Source of the DNA: an uncultured Saprospiraceae bacterium
Lineage (GTDB): Bacteria; Bacteroidota; Bacteroidia; Chitinophagales; Saprospiraceae
Assembly (NCBI GenBank): GCA_937959115.1
Contig: CALGAW010000039.1
Location: 1-64,000 of the forward strand
DNA: 64,000 bases
Direction: 5' to 3'
A program made the translations under genes and the position numbers. The notes below the pieces were generated by a model. That model was not told where the DNA came from and did not search any database. It saw only the letters and a list, made by a program, of their open reading frames with translations. Positions 26,017 to 35,231 of this stretch are shown one piece after another. Every line of letters begins with the position of its first letter. Position 1 is the first letter of the stretch.

Positions 26017-26442
26017 ATGGGTTTTGTTTATACCAATAAAAAACAGCCTTCTCTTGAGCAAATCCTAGCACTCTACAATGATGCGGGATGGTCTAGCTAT
26101 ACTAAGCAACCCGATCGACTAAAACAGGCTATTGAGCAATCCGCATATGTGTTGACCTGCTATGATCAAGAAAAGCTTGTAGGGCTGCTAAGAGCGGTTG
26201 GAGATGAGACCACCATTCTATATATCCAAGATATTCTTGTGCTCAAGGCTTATAAACGCAAACGGATTGGCAGTGAATTGATGAGACGGACGCTTTCAGC
26301 TTATAGCCATGTTCGACAAATTGTATTGTTGACTGATGAGTCTGATGAAACACGAGGGTTTTATAAATCGCTTGGATTTCAGTCTTGTGATGATGGGAAA
26401 TTGGTTGCTTTTGCTCGGTTTAATCTAGGAGAATCGATTTAG
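26017..26442 (+). CDS. GNAT-family N-acetyltransferase
   Basis: A 141-residue protein with the GNAT fold. The acetyl-CoA pyrophosphate loop is in DILVLKAYKRKRIGSELMRR, with RKRIGS at 81-86 as the Q/RxxGxG/A motif. The later strand-helix TDESDETRGFYKSLGFQSC is the usual family end. It is co-transcribed with the preceding methyltransferase and converges with a secreted esterase gene. The acceptor (small amine or protein) cannot be told from sequence. Confidence 0.9.
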   Translation: MGFVYTNKKQPSLEQILALYNDAGWSSYTKQPDRLKQAIEQSAYVLTCYDQEKLVGLLRAVGDETTILYIQDILVLKAYKRKRIGSELMRRTLSAYSHVRQIVLLTDESDETRGFYKSLGFQSCDDGKLVAFARFNLGESI

Positions 26443-26510
26443 AAGTTATGAATTTCGCCTGATTGTCCCTCAAAACTAAATTGACTCTTGTAAGAATAGG
26501 AATCGACTGA

Positions 26511-27968
26511 TCATTGGACAACAAACCGTCGCACAAACCGCTCACCTTCATGTTCAACTACTAGCAGATATAAGCCTACAGGCATGTGAGACACGTCGAT
26601 ACGCTCCTTAATCTCTCCTTGGTAATATTGCATACCCGTTATTCCTTGAATGATGACATTGGCTGCCTGCCAACGATCTATATTCAGAGACAAGACATCA
26701 GACACAGGATTTGGATAAATGGTTAACTCCTCTTGTGGTTCGTCTAGAGAGACGTTCGAAATTTGATCAACAAACACATCAAATGTCTTTAGGAGGCCAC
26801 TCGCGTCAATTTCGTTTAACTCTTGAACGGTAATGGTACCAGTTCCGGGTGTTTGCCACTCGACCACTATGCTACTATCTCTATATTCTTGAATCGTGCC
26901 ACCAGTGGCGGTCCAGCAGTAAGTAGAGCCTGATGTATAGTTTATCCCGTAGAGGTCTAATGCAGCAACCATTGATGTGTCAGGCCCAAAAATATCAGAG
27001 GTCTCAGGTATCAGAAAGGAGTGATAGAAATTGGTAACGTTGGTTAATATAGTATCCCAGTACGGTGTTGGTGGACCTGTAAAATCACCATTGCTAACGC
27101 CGTGTGGCTCATGGTTTTCGCCGTAAAACGTATGGAGTGTGTATGGCACTCCAAGGGTGTCTGAGCGCTTGGTTATCGGATCTGCCCCATAGGATACTGG
27201 TAGAAAATCAAGATCGAAGGGCGAGCCTGTATAGTAGGACACAATGTTGTCTGCTGTACCATGCATGATCAGTACAGGAATCGTGTCATCGGCATCGCGG
27301 AAAGAAGGATGCCCTAATCCGCCCCACATGTCTACAATGGCAAGCGGCAACACTTGATGCTGGTAGGGATTACCAGTACAATCTAGGCAACCTAATGCTG
27401 GATAACCAGTGCCACCATACGTGCTTAAAGGGCGTTCATTTTCATCTAGATAAGCGGTATGCAAGGCTGCAAATGCTCCTGCACTTGAGCCTCCGATAAA
27501 TATCCGAGAGGTATCAATGTCATAAATGTCTGCGAACTCGATAAAATAGCGAACAGCGGCGCGTACGTCTTGTGTGCCTCGATAAACAGCCCGTTCTGCG
27601 CTTTGATTGTCGAACGGATTGTAGCCAAGTCTGTAAGAGACGGTTGCAGTGACATAGCCTTTTTTGGCAAACGTGTCGCAAAGTGCTACCATGTCATCAA
27701 CGTTTTTATTTCCGATAAGGAATCCACCTGGATGTGCCCAGATCATCAAAGGGCGTTTGCTCAGTGGATCTCCAATTGGCTCATGGATGTCTGCAAAGAG
27801 CTCTACATTTCCGTGGGGGAATGTCCAGCCTGGCGCTTCTCCGTATTTGACATCGGAATGTACATAGATAGTACTAAAAATTGAATCTTTATACCGCTCA
27901 CTTTCACACTGGGAGAAGAGATGATTGCTAAAAATCATAAGTCCCAGTAACACAATTACTCGAATCAT
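26511..27968 (-). CDS. Secreted alpha/beta-hydrolase esterase with T9SS tail
   Basis: The signal peptide ends SNHLFSQ (residue 20). The catalytic domain (about 50-330) has the HPGGF oxyanion loop (79-83), the nucleophile elbow GGSSAG with Ser162, an acid candidate in MHGTADN and a base candidate in GENHEPHG. It resembles feruloyl/carboxyl esterases of the BD-FAE sort. Next is a short PKD/Ig-like region (SGSTYCWTATGGTI, about 340-385). The end is a type IX sorting domain (about 415-485) with YPNPVSDVLSLNI and VGLYLLVVEHEGERFVRRFVVQ. It should therefore be exported to the cell surface or medium. Substrate unknown, plausibly esterified polysaccharide. Confidence 0.88.
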   Translation of the reverse strand: MIRVIVLLGLMIFSNHLFSQCESERYKDSIFSTIYVHSDVKYGEAPGWTFPHGNVELFADIHEPIGDPLSKRPLMIWAHPGGFLIGNKNVDDMVALCDTFAKKGYVTATVSYRLGYNPFDNQSAERAVYRGTQDVRAAVRYFIEFADIYDIDTSRIFIGGSSAGAFAALHTAYLDENERPLSTYGGTGYPALGCLDCTGNPYQHQVLPLAIVDMWGGLGHPSFRDADDTIPVLIMHGTADNIVSYYTGSPFDLDFLPVSYGADPITKRSDTLGVPYTLHTFYGENHEPHGVSNGDFTGPPTPYWDTILTNVTNFYHSFLIPETSDIFGPDTSMVAALDLYGINYTSGSTYCWTATGGTIQEYRDSSIVVEWQTPGTGTITVQELNEIDASGLLKTFDVFVDQISNVSLDEPQEELTIYPNPVSDVLSLNIDRWQAANVIIQGITGMQYYQGEIKERIDVSHMPVGLYLLVVEHEGERFVRRFVVQ

Positions 27969-28007
27969 TAAACTATTATATTTTGCCTTTATTTTCCTGA
28001 CTATCAG

Positions 28008-29534
28008 CTATTTGACCTTATCGCCAAGCACTTCATGGAAGGGGCGGGACTCAATTTTTGATCGTATCCAAGAATTAATGTCAAGATACGGGATGTCCCT
28101 TGTAAGTTCAACTTTACAGGCATAAAGTTCTGGATAGAGTTTGTTCAATTCTTCTATCCATTCTTTAGAGCGGGCGTGCTTGCTTTTGCTACGGAAACAC
28201 TTGAGCAATACCTTTTCAAACTCCAGTTTACGTCCTTTTCTATGTAGATAGCGGACAAAGTTTCGAAGAAGATTGTGGATGAACTGATCATTGTCGAGAT
28301 CTGTATGAAGTATGATTTCTAGGAGTTTTGCATGGTAATATATTTTATTGTTGGTGAGTCGAACAGGAGAGTATAATAACTGATTGAGCCAATCAAAGGC
28401 TTTATTGTAGTCTCCTGAAAGGAAATTTAAATGGGCATTGAGATAAAGCTTTAAGGAATGGAAGTACTCGTTCTTTTTAATAATGCTTTCCTGTTGCTGA
28501 GTTAGTTGCTCTACAAGCGTAAATCCTTTCCTATAGTCGCCTACATGATTGCAGTACATGAGATCATTAAAGGTGATGAGGAAGTTTGTCCGCAGTGTCA
28601 TCAGTGGTTGACTCTTGAGGTGTTGATAGATCTCTGGTAACTGGTCTAACTCTTGTCGCAGTGCATTGTATTCTTTCAGACGGTCCGTGTAGGTTGCATT
28701 AGACATGAGTGTAATGAGTACATTAAAATGATTGACAAAGTGCTTGTTTGTTTTGTGCTCATCCTCTACTAATGTATGTTTTGCCTTAAGGTAGTTATTA
28801 AACGCTGTTCTGAAATCCATTTTGCAGTAGTAGTAATACATGCCGCAAATATTGTAATATCTAAATTTGGAAAATGAAGGCAGGTTTGTTGTGTCAAATC
28901 CTAGTAATTCACCTGCATCGATAGAGGCGTCGAGCTCCTTGGCAACGATTTGATTGTAAAGTCCTTTTGAGAGGCTGAGTATCTTTGATTCCCAAAAGAA
29001 GAGTTGTGCTTCTCGTTCTAGTTTGCTGATTTGTGTATTGTATTCTTTTTCTTCATCGATGAGCCAAGAAACTGTTTGCTCGTAATCGGAGAGCAGTCTT
29101 TTTTTAATACGGTATTTCCAGCCACGGAATAGGAGATTAAACTCAAGGAGGTTTTCTGATTCAGCGAGCTGTTCTGCTTTTTCAACGAACTCGAGACTGC
29201 TATCGTAGAGCTCATTTTTAAAGGTAAATTCGACGTCTGCGAGCATACCAGAGAGTTTCCGCTGTGCTGATTTGCCACTATGGTAGGTTCTCATAGCTTT
29301 TAGGATAGCTGTTTCAACTGATTTGTTGATGATCCGGAGGTTTTTGGTAAACTCTTGCTGCTTAAACTTTTTGCTGATTTGATGTTCGTCGTAGGTGTTC
29401 TGTTTGCAAAGGAAGTCGAAGAGCATAAGCTGTTTACTTTCTTTCCGATTGGTGGCTGCCTGTTTTTTAAAGTACCCTTTTTCGTTTGGACTTAGAGACT
29501 GTATAAGATTAAATAGCCGGTCTCCTGATTTCAT
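28008..29534 (-). CDS. Conserved Bacteroidota helical-repeat protein of unknown function
   Basis: A soluble 508-residue all-helical protein without signal peptide. It begins LFNLIQSLSPNEKGYFKKQA and continues LMLFDFLCKQNTYDEHQISKKF. This is the pattern of a family of about 500-residue TPR-like proteins found repeatedly in Bacteroidota (LSPSEKRYFKLF...). Rows of paired helices fill the rest (for example FRTAFNNYLKAKHTLVEDE). No catalytic motif is visible. It lies 39 bases upstream of the secreted esterase gene in the same direction, so the two may share a transcript. Function unknown. Confidence 0.7.
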   Translation of the reverse strand: MKSGDRLFNLIQSLSPNEKGYFKKQAATNRKESKQLMLFDFLCKQNTYDEHQISKKFKQQEFTKNLRIINKSVETAILKAMRTYHSGKSAQRKLSGMLADVEFTFKNELYDSSLEFVEKAEQLAESENLLEFNLLFRGWKYRIKKRLLSDYEQTVSWLIDEEKEYNTQISKLEREAQLFFWESKILSLSKGLYNQIVAKELDASIDAGELLGFDTTNLPSFSKFRYYNICGMYYYYCKMDFRTAFNNYLKAKHTLVEDEHKTNKHFVNHFNVLITLMSNATYTDRLKEYNALRQELDQLPEIYQHLKSQPLMTLRTNFLITFNDLMYCNHVGDYRKGFTLVEQLTQQQESIIKKNEYFHSLKLYLNAHLNFLSGDYNKAFDWLNQLLYSPVRLTNNKIYYHAKLLEIILHTDLDNDQFIHNLLRNFVRYLHRKGRKLEFEKVLLKCFRSKSKHARSKEWIEELNKLYPELYACKVELTRDIPYLDINSWIRSKIESRPFHEVLGDKVK

Positions 29535-30172
29535 AGGTTTAGTGTTTTCTCTATTGCAAGTAAAATAGTAAGGTGCGGAGTAGACTGAAGTGTGCGCTCA
29601 AATATAAAAAGATTTCCCAACACTTCAAAGCTATTGTTTGTGTCATATAGATTTATGGATAGACTTGTGCAGACGCAAACTTCTTTAAATTACTAATTAT
29701 CAATTAATTATTCTAGCCATTTGTTATAGATGCTCTGTGTCCGGTTGCTTTTATTAGTTGTGAAACACTAGCTCCAACCGTATGAAATACCATTTCGGAT
29801 ACTTCACATTGTCAATTTGATAAATTTTTAATATTGAATCATTTCCTTCAATGCAATCTTCATTTTCTTAATTGTTGTTTTTATTCAGTTGAATATTTGC
29901 GTCAGAATACATAATTGTACCTTTTTAATAAAAAAATGCATTAATAATCTATAATAAATATTGGCTCCAACTTATCAAAACAGGTTTTTATAGGTTATAA
30001 AATAGTAGCATAAAAGGTGATTGAAAACTTATTTATTTCTCACTTAAAGACTTCTTTATCTGACATTTATAATTAATTTTACATCATTCAAAACATTCTA
30101 AAAATCTCATTGACATCAGAAATCGATGTAAATATTAAGTATTCGAAACATTCTTTTTTTAAAAAATGTGGT
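29535..30172. other. Upstream part of a 1.2-kb non-coding gap
   Basis: AT-rich sequence between the minus-strand helical-repeat gene and the promoter of the RNA candidate. No ORF, strong hairpin or clear promoter was found here. It must contain the promoter of the gene starting at 29534. Confidence 0.4.
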
Positions 30173-30203
30173 TTTGTGTTTTTTAGCTTCTGATCTACAT
30201 TTG
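30173..30203 (+). promoter_or_regulatory. Consensus Bacteroidota sigma-A-type promoter
   Basis: TTTG at 30173-30176, exactly 19 bases, then TACATTTG (30196-30203), a full match to TTTG-N19-TANNTTTG. Initiation is expected near 30210. No plus-strand protein gene follows for 5 kb. Confidence 0.65.
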
Positions 30204-30209
30204 TATCAA

Positions 30210-30678
30210 CAAAGAAAGCAATTACAGCGGTTTGCTTAAAGAAGTAAATCCTAATTGAAATAAAGTTTGTTTAGTTGAGGACGGTTCTGCAACCAACAGG
30301 TGGGTTTTCACTTTGAGATTCCACCTGTTGTGGAACCTGATCTAAAACATTGTATACGAAGCTTTTGGGTTTTTATGCAGTGGTTTTGGGGAATTTAAGA
30401 TAAGATTGCAAGTATCTATTCTGCCCCATAACCTACTGTTTTTAATTACCTTCTAAAATATAATTTGCCCCGCAATAAGCATTTTAAACGAAAAAGTTGA
30501 CAGATTCCTTTATTAGTTGTCTGGTTTGAACATCGCACCTTTATTCCACAGACCAACTAAGATGGCTTATATATCAAGCCATTCTGGAAAACACTATGAC
30601 ATTGTCAACAATAAAGTTTGTTTGTATTTTTATTTATATGGGTAGGGAGTAGTTAACGTCGGTTGGCTACTTTTTTTT
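30210..30678 (+). ncRNA. Candidate large structured non-coding RNA (about 470 nt)
   Basis: It is bounded by a consensus promoter and a plus-strand intrinsic terminator, with no ORF of 60 codons or more on either strand inside. Four stems are visible. P1: CAACAGGTGG (30294-30303)/CCACCTGTTG (30321-30330), extended outside by GGTTC/GAACC. P2: CAGTGGTTTTGGGG (30378-30391)/CCCCATAACCTACTG (30424-30438), with an inner AGATA/TATCT helix. P3: TTAGTTGTCTG (30513-30523)/CAGACCAACTAA (30549-30560). P4: ATGGCTT (30562-30568)/AAGCCAT (30576-30582). I do not see the signatures of RNase P RNA or tmRNA. Family unknown; the RNA boundaries are inferred. Confidence 0.5.
30648..30678 (+). terminator. Intrinsic terminator of the RNA candidate
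   Basis: AGTAG (30648-30652) pairs with CTACT (30667-30671), with an inner AAC/GTT helix around a GTCG loop, followed by Ts to 30678. The T-run is on the plus strand only, so it cannot serve the minus-strand LamG gene that ends at 30762. Confidence 0.7.
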
Positions 30679-30761
30679 GTTTAATGACTAATAAAGGAAA
30701 CTCTTCGACAGGAATCTCTTACGAGGCACTTATTCTCAGCTATTAAGAAAAGCAATTGGTT

Positions 30762-33700
30762 CTAATCAAAATAAATCAGATTTTCCGAGTCTGAGTTATT
30801 CATGGCATTGATATCTCCACCCGTAAAAGGCACAATAGTCGCTGTGATTGTTGTTTGCCCTGAGGTGTTCTGAGGATTATAAATGGCATAAATTCCGAAT
30901 GCTGAATTTGAATTTGCTCCTAGTATTTGGCCATATGAGAACTCATGGAACAAGGGGGTTACATTGTACACCCACTTACTATTTTCTACTGGATTAAAAG
31001 CCACTAAAGTCAAGGATGGATCCCACGAAAAGGTAAGTCGTTGATCCTTTGGGATCCTCACCTTTATATTGGTGCCATCTGTATTCTGTTGATTTAGTTC
31101 ATTTGCCCGAACAGCAATCCCGACAAATGATGCCCCTGATATGTTTGCTGGCACTACAGTTACAATTGGAGAAAGGTCAGGCGTCGGAGGAGGGCAACTA
31201 GATTGATCTGCAATCACGTCAAGGGTAATATCTCCTAAGAAATAATCGCATGCATCTTCCAAATTCGTCCCAGATAGACACTCTTGCCCATTCTGCACCC
31301 CATCTCCGTCACAATCCGTATAAGCGAGATGATGTTGCCCCGCTTTTGCAATCAAAGTGCACAAGTCCAGACCAGCATTCTGAGGTTCAGTGCATGCATC
31401 TAACGGCAAACAGAAGTCATGATGCGACGCATTGGTAAACAAGCCGCCACTAACTAATGCATGATCGTAGGAATCACTCAATGTGTATGACCCATTACAA
31501 CAAATGCCGTTCTGGTCTTTGAGGATGAGTTGATAACAACCACGGTCTGTAAGACAAATGCGTTCATTGACCACTGTTTGTCCGTCATAGGCATCACCTG
31601 CAGCCATTACATTGCCAAACTCGTTGATTAGCTCCCAGGAAGTTTCCTCAGGGGAAGAATCAAAGACAATCGTCAATAATAGTTCATAGTTAAACGATGG
31701 GAACCCGTTTCTGTAACTTTGTTGAACCTCGTCTGGAGTTAGGCTTTGAGCACTAATTTTAAGTTCATCAATTCCTCCAATCCAATCTTTATTTCCGTTG
31801 TCTGAGCCTATATATAAGGTAGAAGCATTGACGGTTGGAGGGGTAAAACCAACTGCTGTCTGCCCCATTAGTTGACCATCCACGTATAATTTAACAAAAT
31901 CAAACTTCCATGTAAAAGCGACATGGTGCCACTCATTTGCTTGCCATGAAGCTATATTTGTAGAAGCACCTATTTCAGGACTTCCATTTTGTCCATATCG
32001 ATTGATTAGGATCTTAAGGTAATTGCCTCCGTCCTTTTCAATTACTATTCCACCATTAGTTCCCCATGTCATTATGGTATGCGTTTCGCCATCGTTACCG
32101 TCCCAGTTGGGTTTTACCCATGCCTCGAATGTTCCTTCTTCTGCTGATATGTTACCAGAGCTCGAATAGGCAAGGAGAGAAGATGCTCCTAGGTCTAATG
32201 CCTCATCAATGATACCGTTTGTGTAGTTAACATCGGCTTCCTGTGCTGCTCGTTCATTTTGCGCTCCATCTGTAGTGTTATTACAATGGATTAAGAGACG
32301 CGTTGCCTCATCTACTGGGAACTCGTTGCCTGTTTTTATTGGAGGGTGATTGCCATACAGTCCTTCTACATGATAGGTATCCCAATCTGCGACAAACTTC
32401 CACCAGTTGTTTAAGTAATCCGCTCCGTTTGGAATGCCATTGTTGTATCCTGGAATATTCTGCATCCAATAAATATAATAATTGACCTCAATCTCACCAA
32501 CAGGAACGGCTCCATATGGCCAGTTGTAATCAAATGCTTCCCAAGTCGCAGCGCTGATGAGTTTTTGAGGTCCACCACTTGGTTGCCAGTCCTCAATGTC
32601 TGAGAGTACTTGAGTGTAGTTGAAATAGTCGTAATCTGTGGTCGTGTTAGGAGGATGGTGCGTATCACCGCATCGCCCTAATGGAGGATTATTGCCTTGC
32701 CAGCCGACAAAACTGTTTCTAAAGAATGGATTGTCAATATAGCCGAACAGAGACTCAAGCTGATGTCCTTGGTTATGTAGGTTTGGTGTTCGACTATAGT
32801 TGAACCAATAAACCATATAGGTTTGGTCAAATATCGGTAAATCATCGTTGTCTCTATTGCTATTTGAAATGTCTCCTGTAGTGGGGCTCGACATATTAGA
32901 TTCCCAGCCAACCACTTCGTCTGTATGGTATCCCCAAAGCCAGATTTCATCAACGTCAAGATTTTCTACATAATTTTGAAAATTAAATCGATCTGCAATT
33001 GCATTACAATCAATTAACCGTTGGGTTGTTCCATTGATTTCATTTATTGTTTCGAAGCGAGGCATTGGTTCAAAAATATTCACAATTTCAATTACCTGGT
33101 AGCCTAGAAAGGGCTCCGCTTTTCCATCCTTATACCCTTTGTATTTCGTTCGTTCTTCCAACATGTGTTTCATCTGAATATTGAATTCATTGACCGTAGA
33201 CGAAATTGTTGATAGTGATAGTGGACTTGGAAAAGGCATTGGGCCAGTTTCGGTTAAATCGAGATTGGTGCCATCAGTCGTAGGGAAGTAGTTTAAGATC
33301 ACTACCTTCATTAAATCTTTGTAACAATCAGCAGGTGTGGACATCGTTGGATCAATCGTTAAGTATTCTGGTTCTGCGGGTTGCTTTACGATTGCGTTTA
33401 GTTGATTGCAGACATTGTTGATGCATGCAGTAAAGCTGACATTTGTGCCGTCGCTGTGAAACTGTATGATTCCTTCAGCATTTACTGTAGCGACAGCGTT
33501 GTTGGAAGATGTCCAAGTTAGCGCTTCGGGATTTAAAGAGAAGTTGCCATTAGTTGTTGTGGCGACAACTATTGGCTTGTACTTCCATGTTGGGTACATG
33601 CAAAGGTTGTTTTCCTCAAACGTAATCCCAGTGATGTTGAGACCATTTAAATGACTTTGTGTGATTTCTGCTTCTGTTCTGACAATATCGCTTATTCTCA

Positions 33701-34325
33701 ATTCATCTATGCTTCCATCCCATTGAGCAGTGTTACCGTCTGACCCAATATGCACATTGGTGGTATAAATCGGAGGTGGGTTAAATCCAACATTGGCTTG
33801 ACTTACAAGGACACCGTCCACGTAGAGCTTTAGTTCGGAAGGACTCCAAGAAGCAGCAATGTGGTGCCATTCACCATAGACCCAATTGCTAATATTCGTT
33901 CCAGCGCTTCGTTCTGGCAAGCCATTTGTTCCGTAGAGGTTGAGGATGACCTTAAGGTAATTGCCGCCATCTTTTTCAATTAGCATACCTCCCGCGTCTC
34001 CCCATGAGAGTATACGATGTTGCTGTCCGTCGTTTCCGTTCCAGTTGGGGCGAATCCAGGCCTCAAATGTCCCAGAGATTGATTGAATGTTCGAGTTGTC
34101 GTAGGCTAGTACAGTGTTATTGGATACAGCAAGGGCGTTTTGGAAGATCCCACTAGCTGAAGAACCAGTAAATTGTGAAATGGTTGGAATTTCTCCTTGT
34201 TCTCCGTTTATATTATTATTATAGTGACAGAGCAACAATGTATTACCGTCAACGGTGTGCTGTTGGCCAAAGCAACAAGCATAGGAAATCAGGATAAACA
34301 CCATTAGGATGGAGGATCGATACAT
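30762..34325 (-). CDS. Large secreted protein with two LamG-like domains
   Basis: A 1187-residue protein with a signal peptide (SSILMVFILISYACCFGQ). Two concanavalin-like LamG domains share long phrases: about 28-225 (GTFEAWIRPNWNGNDG...IEKDGGNYLKVILNLYG) and about 675-873 (GTFEAWVKPNWDGNDG...IEKDGGNYLKILINRYG). A Big_2-like domain (about 260-315) follows the first. A unique central region (about 330-670) is rich in Trp, Tyr and His with no domain I recognise. The C-terminal part has SWELINEFGNVMAAGD and a thrombospondin-like DCDGDGVQNGQE. No type IX sorting tail is seen at the end (ENLIYFD). The start chosen is the ATG at 34325; a TTG upstream is an unlikely alternative. Confidence 0.8.
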   Translation of the reverse strand: MYRSSILMVFILISYACCFGQQHTVDGNTLLLCHYNNNINGEQGEIPTISQFTGSSASGIFQNALAVSNNTVLAYDNSNIQSISGTFEAWIRPNWNGNDGQQHRILSWGDAGGMLIEKDGGNYLKVILNLYGTNGLPERSAGTNISNWVYGEWHHIAASWSPSELKLYVDGVLVSQANVGFNPPPIYTTNVHIGSDGNTAQWDGSIDELRISDIVRTEAEITQSHLNGLNITGITFEENNLCMYPTWKYKPIVVATTTNGNFSLNPEALTWTSSNNAVATVNAEGIIQFHSDGTNVSFTACINNVCNQLNAIVKQPAEPEYLTIDPTMSTPADCYKDLMKVVILNYFPTTDGTNLDLTETGPMPFPSPLSLSTISSTVNEFNIQMKHMLEERTKYKGYKDGKAEPFLGYQVIEIVNIFEPMPRFETINEINGTTQRLIDCNAIADRFNFQNYVENLDVDEIWLWGYHTDEVVGWESNMSSPTTGDISNSNRDNDDLPIFDQTYMVYWFNYSRTPNLHNQGHQLESLFGYIDNPFFRNSFVGWQGNNPPLGRCGDTHHPPNTTTDYDYFNYTQVLSDIEDWQPSGGPQKLISAATWEAFDYNWPYGAVPVGEIEVNYYIYWMQNIPGYNNGIPNGADYLNNWWKFVADWDTYHVEGLYGNHPPIKTGNEFPVDEATRLLIHCNNTTDGAQNERAAQEADVNYTNGIIDEALDLGASSLLAYSSSGNISAEEGTFEAWVKPNWDGNDGETHTIMTWGTNGGIVIEKDGGNYLKILINRYGQNGSPEIGASTNIASWQANEWHHVAFTWKFDFVKLYVDGQLMGQTAVGFTPPTVNASTLYIGSDNGNKDWIGGIDELKISAQSLTPDEVQQSYRNGFPSFNYELLLTIVFDSSPEETSWELINEFGNVMAAGDAYDGQTVVNERICLTDRGCYQLILKDQNGICCNGSYTLSDSYDHALVSGGLFTNASHHDFCLPLDACTEPQNAGLDLCTLIAKAGQHHLAYTDCDGDGVQNGQECLSGTNLEDACDYFLGDITLDVIADQSSCPPPTPDLSPIVTVVPANISGASFVGIAVRANELNQQNTDGTNIKVRIPKDQRLTFSWDPSLTLVAFNPVENSKWVYNVTPLFHEFSYGQILGANSNSAFGIYAIYNPQNTSGQTTITATIVPFTGGDINAMNNSDSENLIYFD

Positions 34326-34345
34326 TTCAGTCAAATTTGGTTCTG

Positions 34346-34353
34346 CAAATTTA
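34346..34353 (-). promoter_or_regulatory. Possible -7 promoter box of the LamG gene
   Basis: On the minus strand this reads TAAATTTG, an exact TANNTTTG. It lies about 20 bases before the ATG, giving a short leader. No TTTG is found at the expected distance, so only half the promoter is supported. Confidence 0.35.
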
Positions 34354-34587
34354 ACGAAACAAGATGAGAATATCAGATTTTCAACCCTATATACATAAAA
34401 CTATCTAAGGTATATATTCTTTTTTTGAATTGTAAAAGGGATGTAGCATAAACCTTATCTACTAGTGTTTGTGTTTCAATTTTTAACAGGTTATAAAATT
34501 ACATACGTATTCTTTCATGGCGATTAGCAACTTTTGCAAAAGGTTTAAATAGTTGTAGTTCTCAGACAAAAATGGTAGTGAAATGAT

Positions 34588-34620
34588 AAAAAAAGCCTCC
34601 TCAATATAAACTGAGGAAGC
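34588..34620 (-). terminator. Intrinsic terminator of the small gene at 34688-34987
   Basis: Read on the minus strand: GCTTCCTCA, 8-base loop, TGAGGAGGC (one wobble), then seven Ts. It lies about 70 bases after the stop of the minus-strand ORF, which supports that ORF being a transcribed gene. Confidence 0.8.
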
Positions 34621-34687
34621 TATTTGGCTAAATAGAGCTAATCGAGTCTCTTTATTTCCTTGTATTTAAATATGTTAAGGTATTGTT

Positions 34688-34987
34688 TTAAACAAATAAG
34701 TGCTGAACATCGGAATTCCAACCTAGATTCAATGTTTTTCGTTTGTCTTGATAATTATTTTTTACCCAAGACTCTAAATCTGCACTTGTTGATGATTCCT
34801 CATTAAGCAGTTCTGACAATAATAACGAACAAACTTTGTTCAAGCCTGGATCGTTTTTATACGAATTGCTACATAAACATTTGATATATAGGTGACTTAG
34901 TTGAAATAGCATGAAGTAGCTGTTATCAATAAGGCCTTTCCTATGTTTTAATTTTAATAATTTTAAAACAGTTAGCTGCGGAATCAT
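34688..34987 (-). CDS. Hypothetical small protein
   Basis: 99 residues, ATG start, no signal peptide or membrane segment. It is mostly helical (LTVLKLLKLKHRKGLIDNSYFMLFQLSHLYIKCLCS), followed by a Ser/Glu-rich segment. No family was recognised. The intrinsic terminator just downstream on the same strand is the best evidence that it is expressed. It is divergent from the helical protein gene at 35232. Confidence 0.5.
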   Translation of the reverse strand: MIPQLTVLKLLKLKHRKGLIDNSYFMLFQLSHLYIKCLCSNSYKNDPGLNKVCSLLLSELLNEESSTSADLESWVKNNYQDKRKTLNLGWNSDVQHLFV

Positions 34988-35231
34988 AGGGTGTGTTGGT
35001 TAGTTGATTCGTTGTAATCTTATACAATAATAACTAGATGAAAATCAAGGAAATAGTAAAATTTCGAGTTTATCATTGAAAAAAACGAAAACAATCTAGT
35101 ATAATAATTATATATTTGTATGTAAATATTTAATTATCAAATTAATAGAATAAAAACATTTTTTTTATACAACGAAATTATTCATTGTTTATTATTTAAA
35201 TATTAATTTATCACCGTAAAAATTATACAAG

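Noticed and set aside
27570-28125. Plus-strand ORFs opposite the esterase and helical-repeat genes
   Set aside because: Antisense shadows of well-supported coding frames.
30190-30690. RNase P RNA or tmRNA in the 30-kb gap
   Set aside because: The conserved RNase P core strings and the tmRNA tRNA-like ends (including CCA) are not visible; a new or divergent family is left as the option.
32678-32959. 93-codon minus-strand ORF within the LamG gene
   Set aside because: Alternate frame within a long conserved coding sequence.
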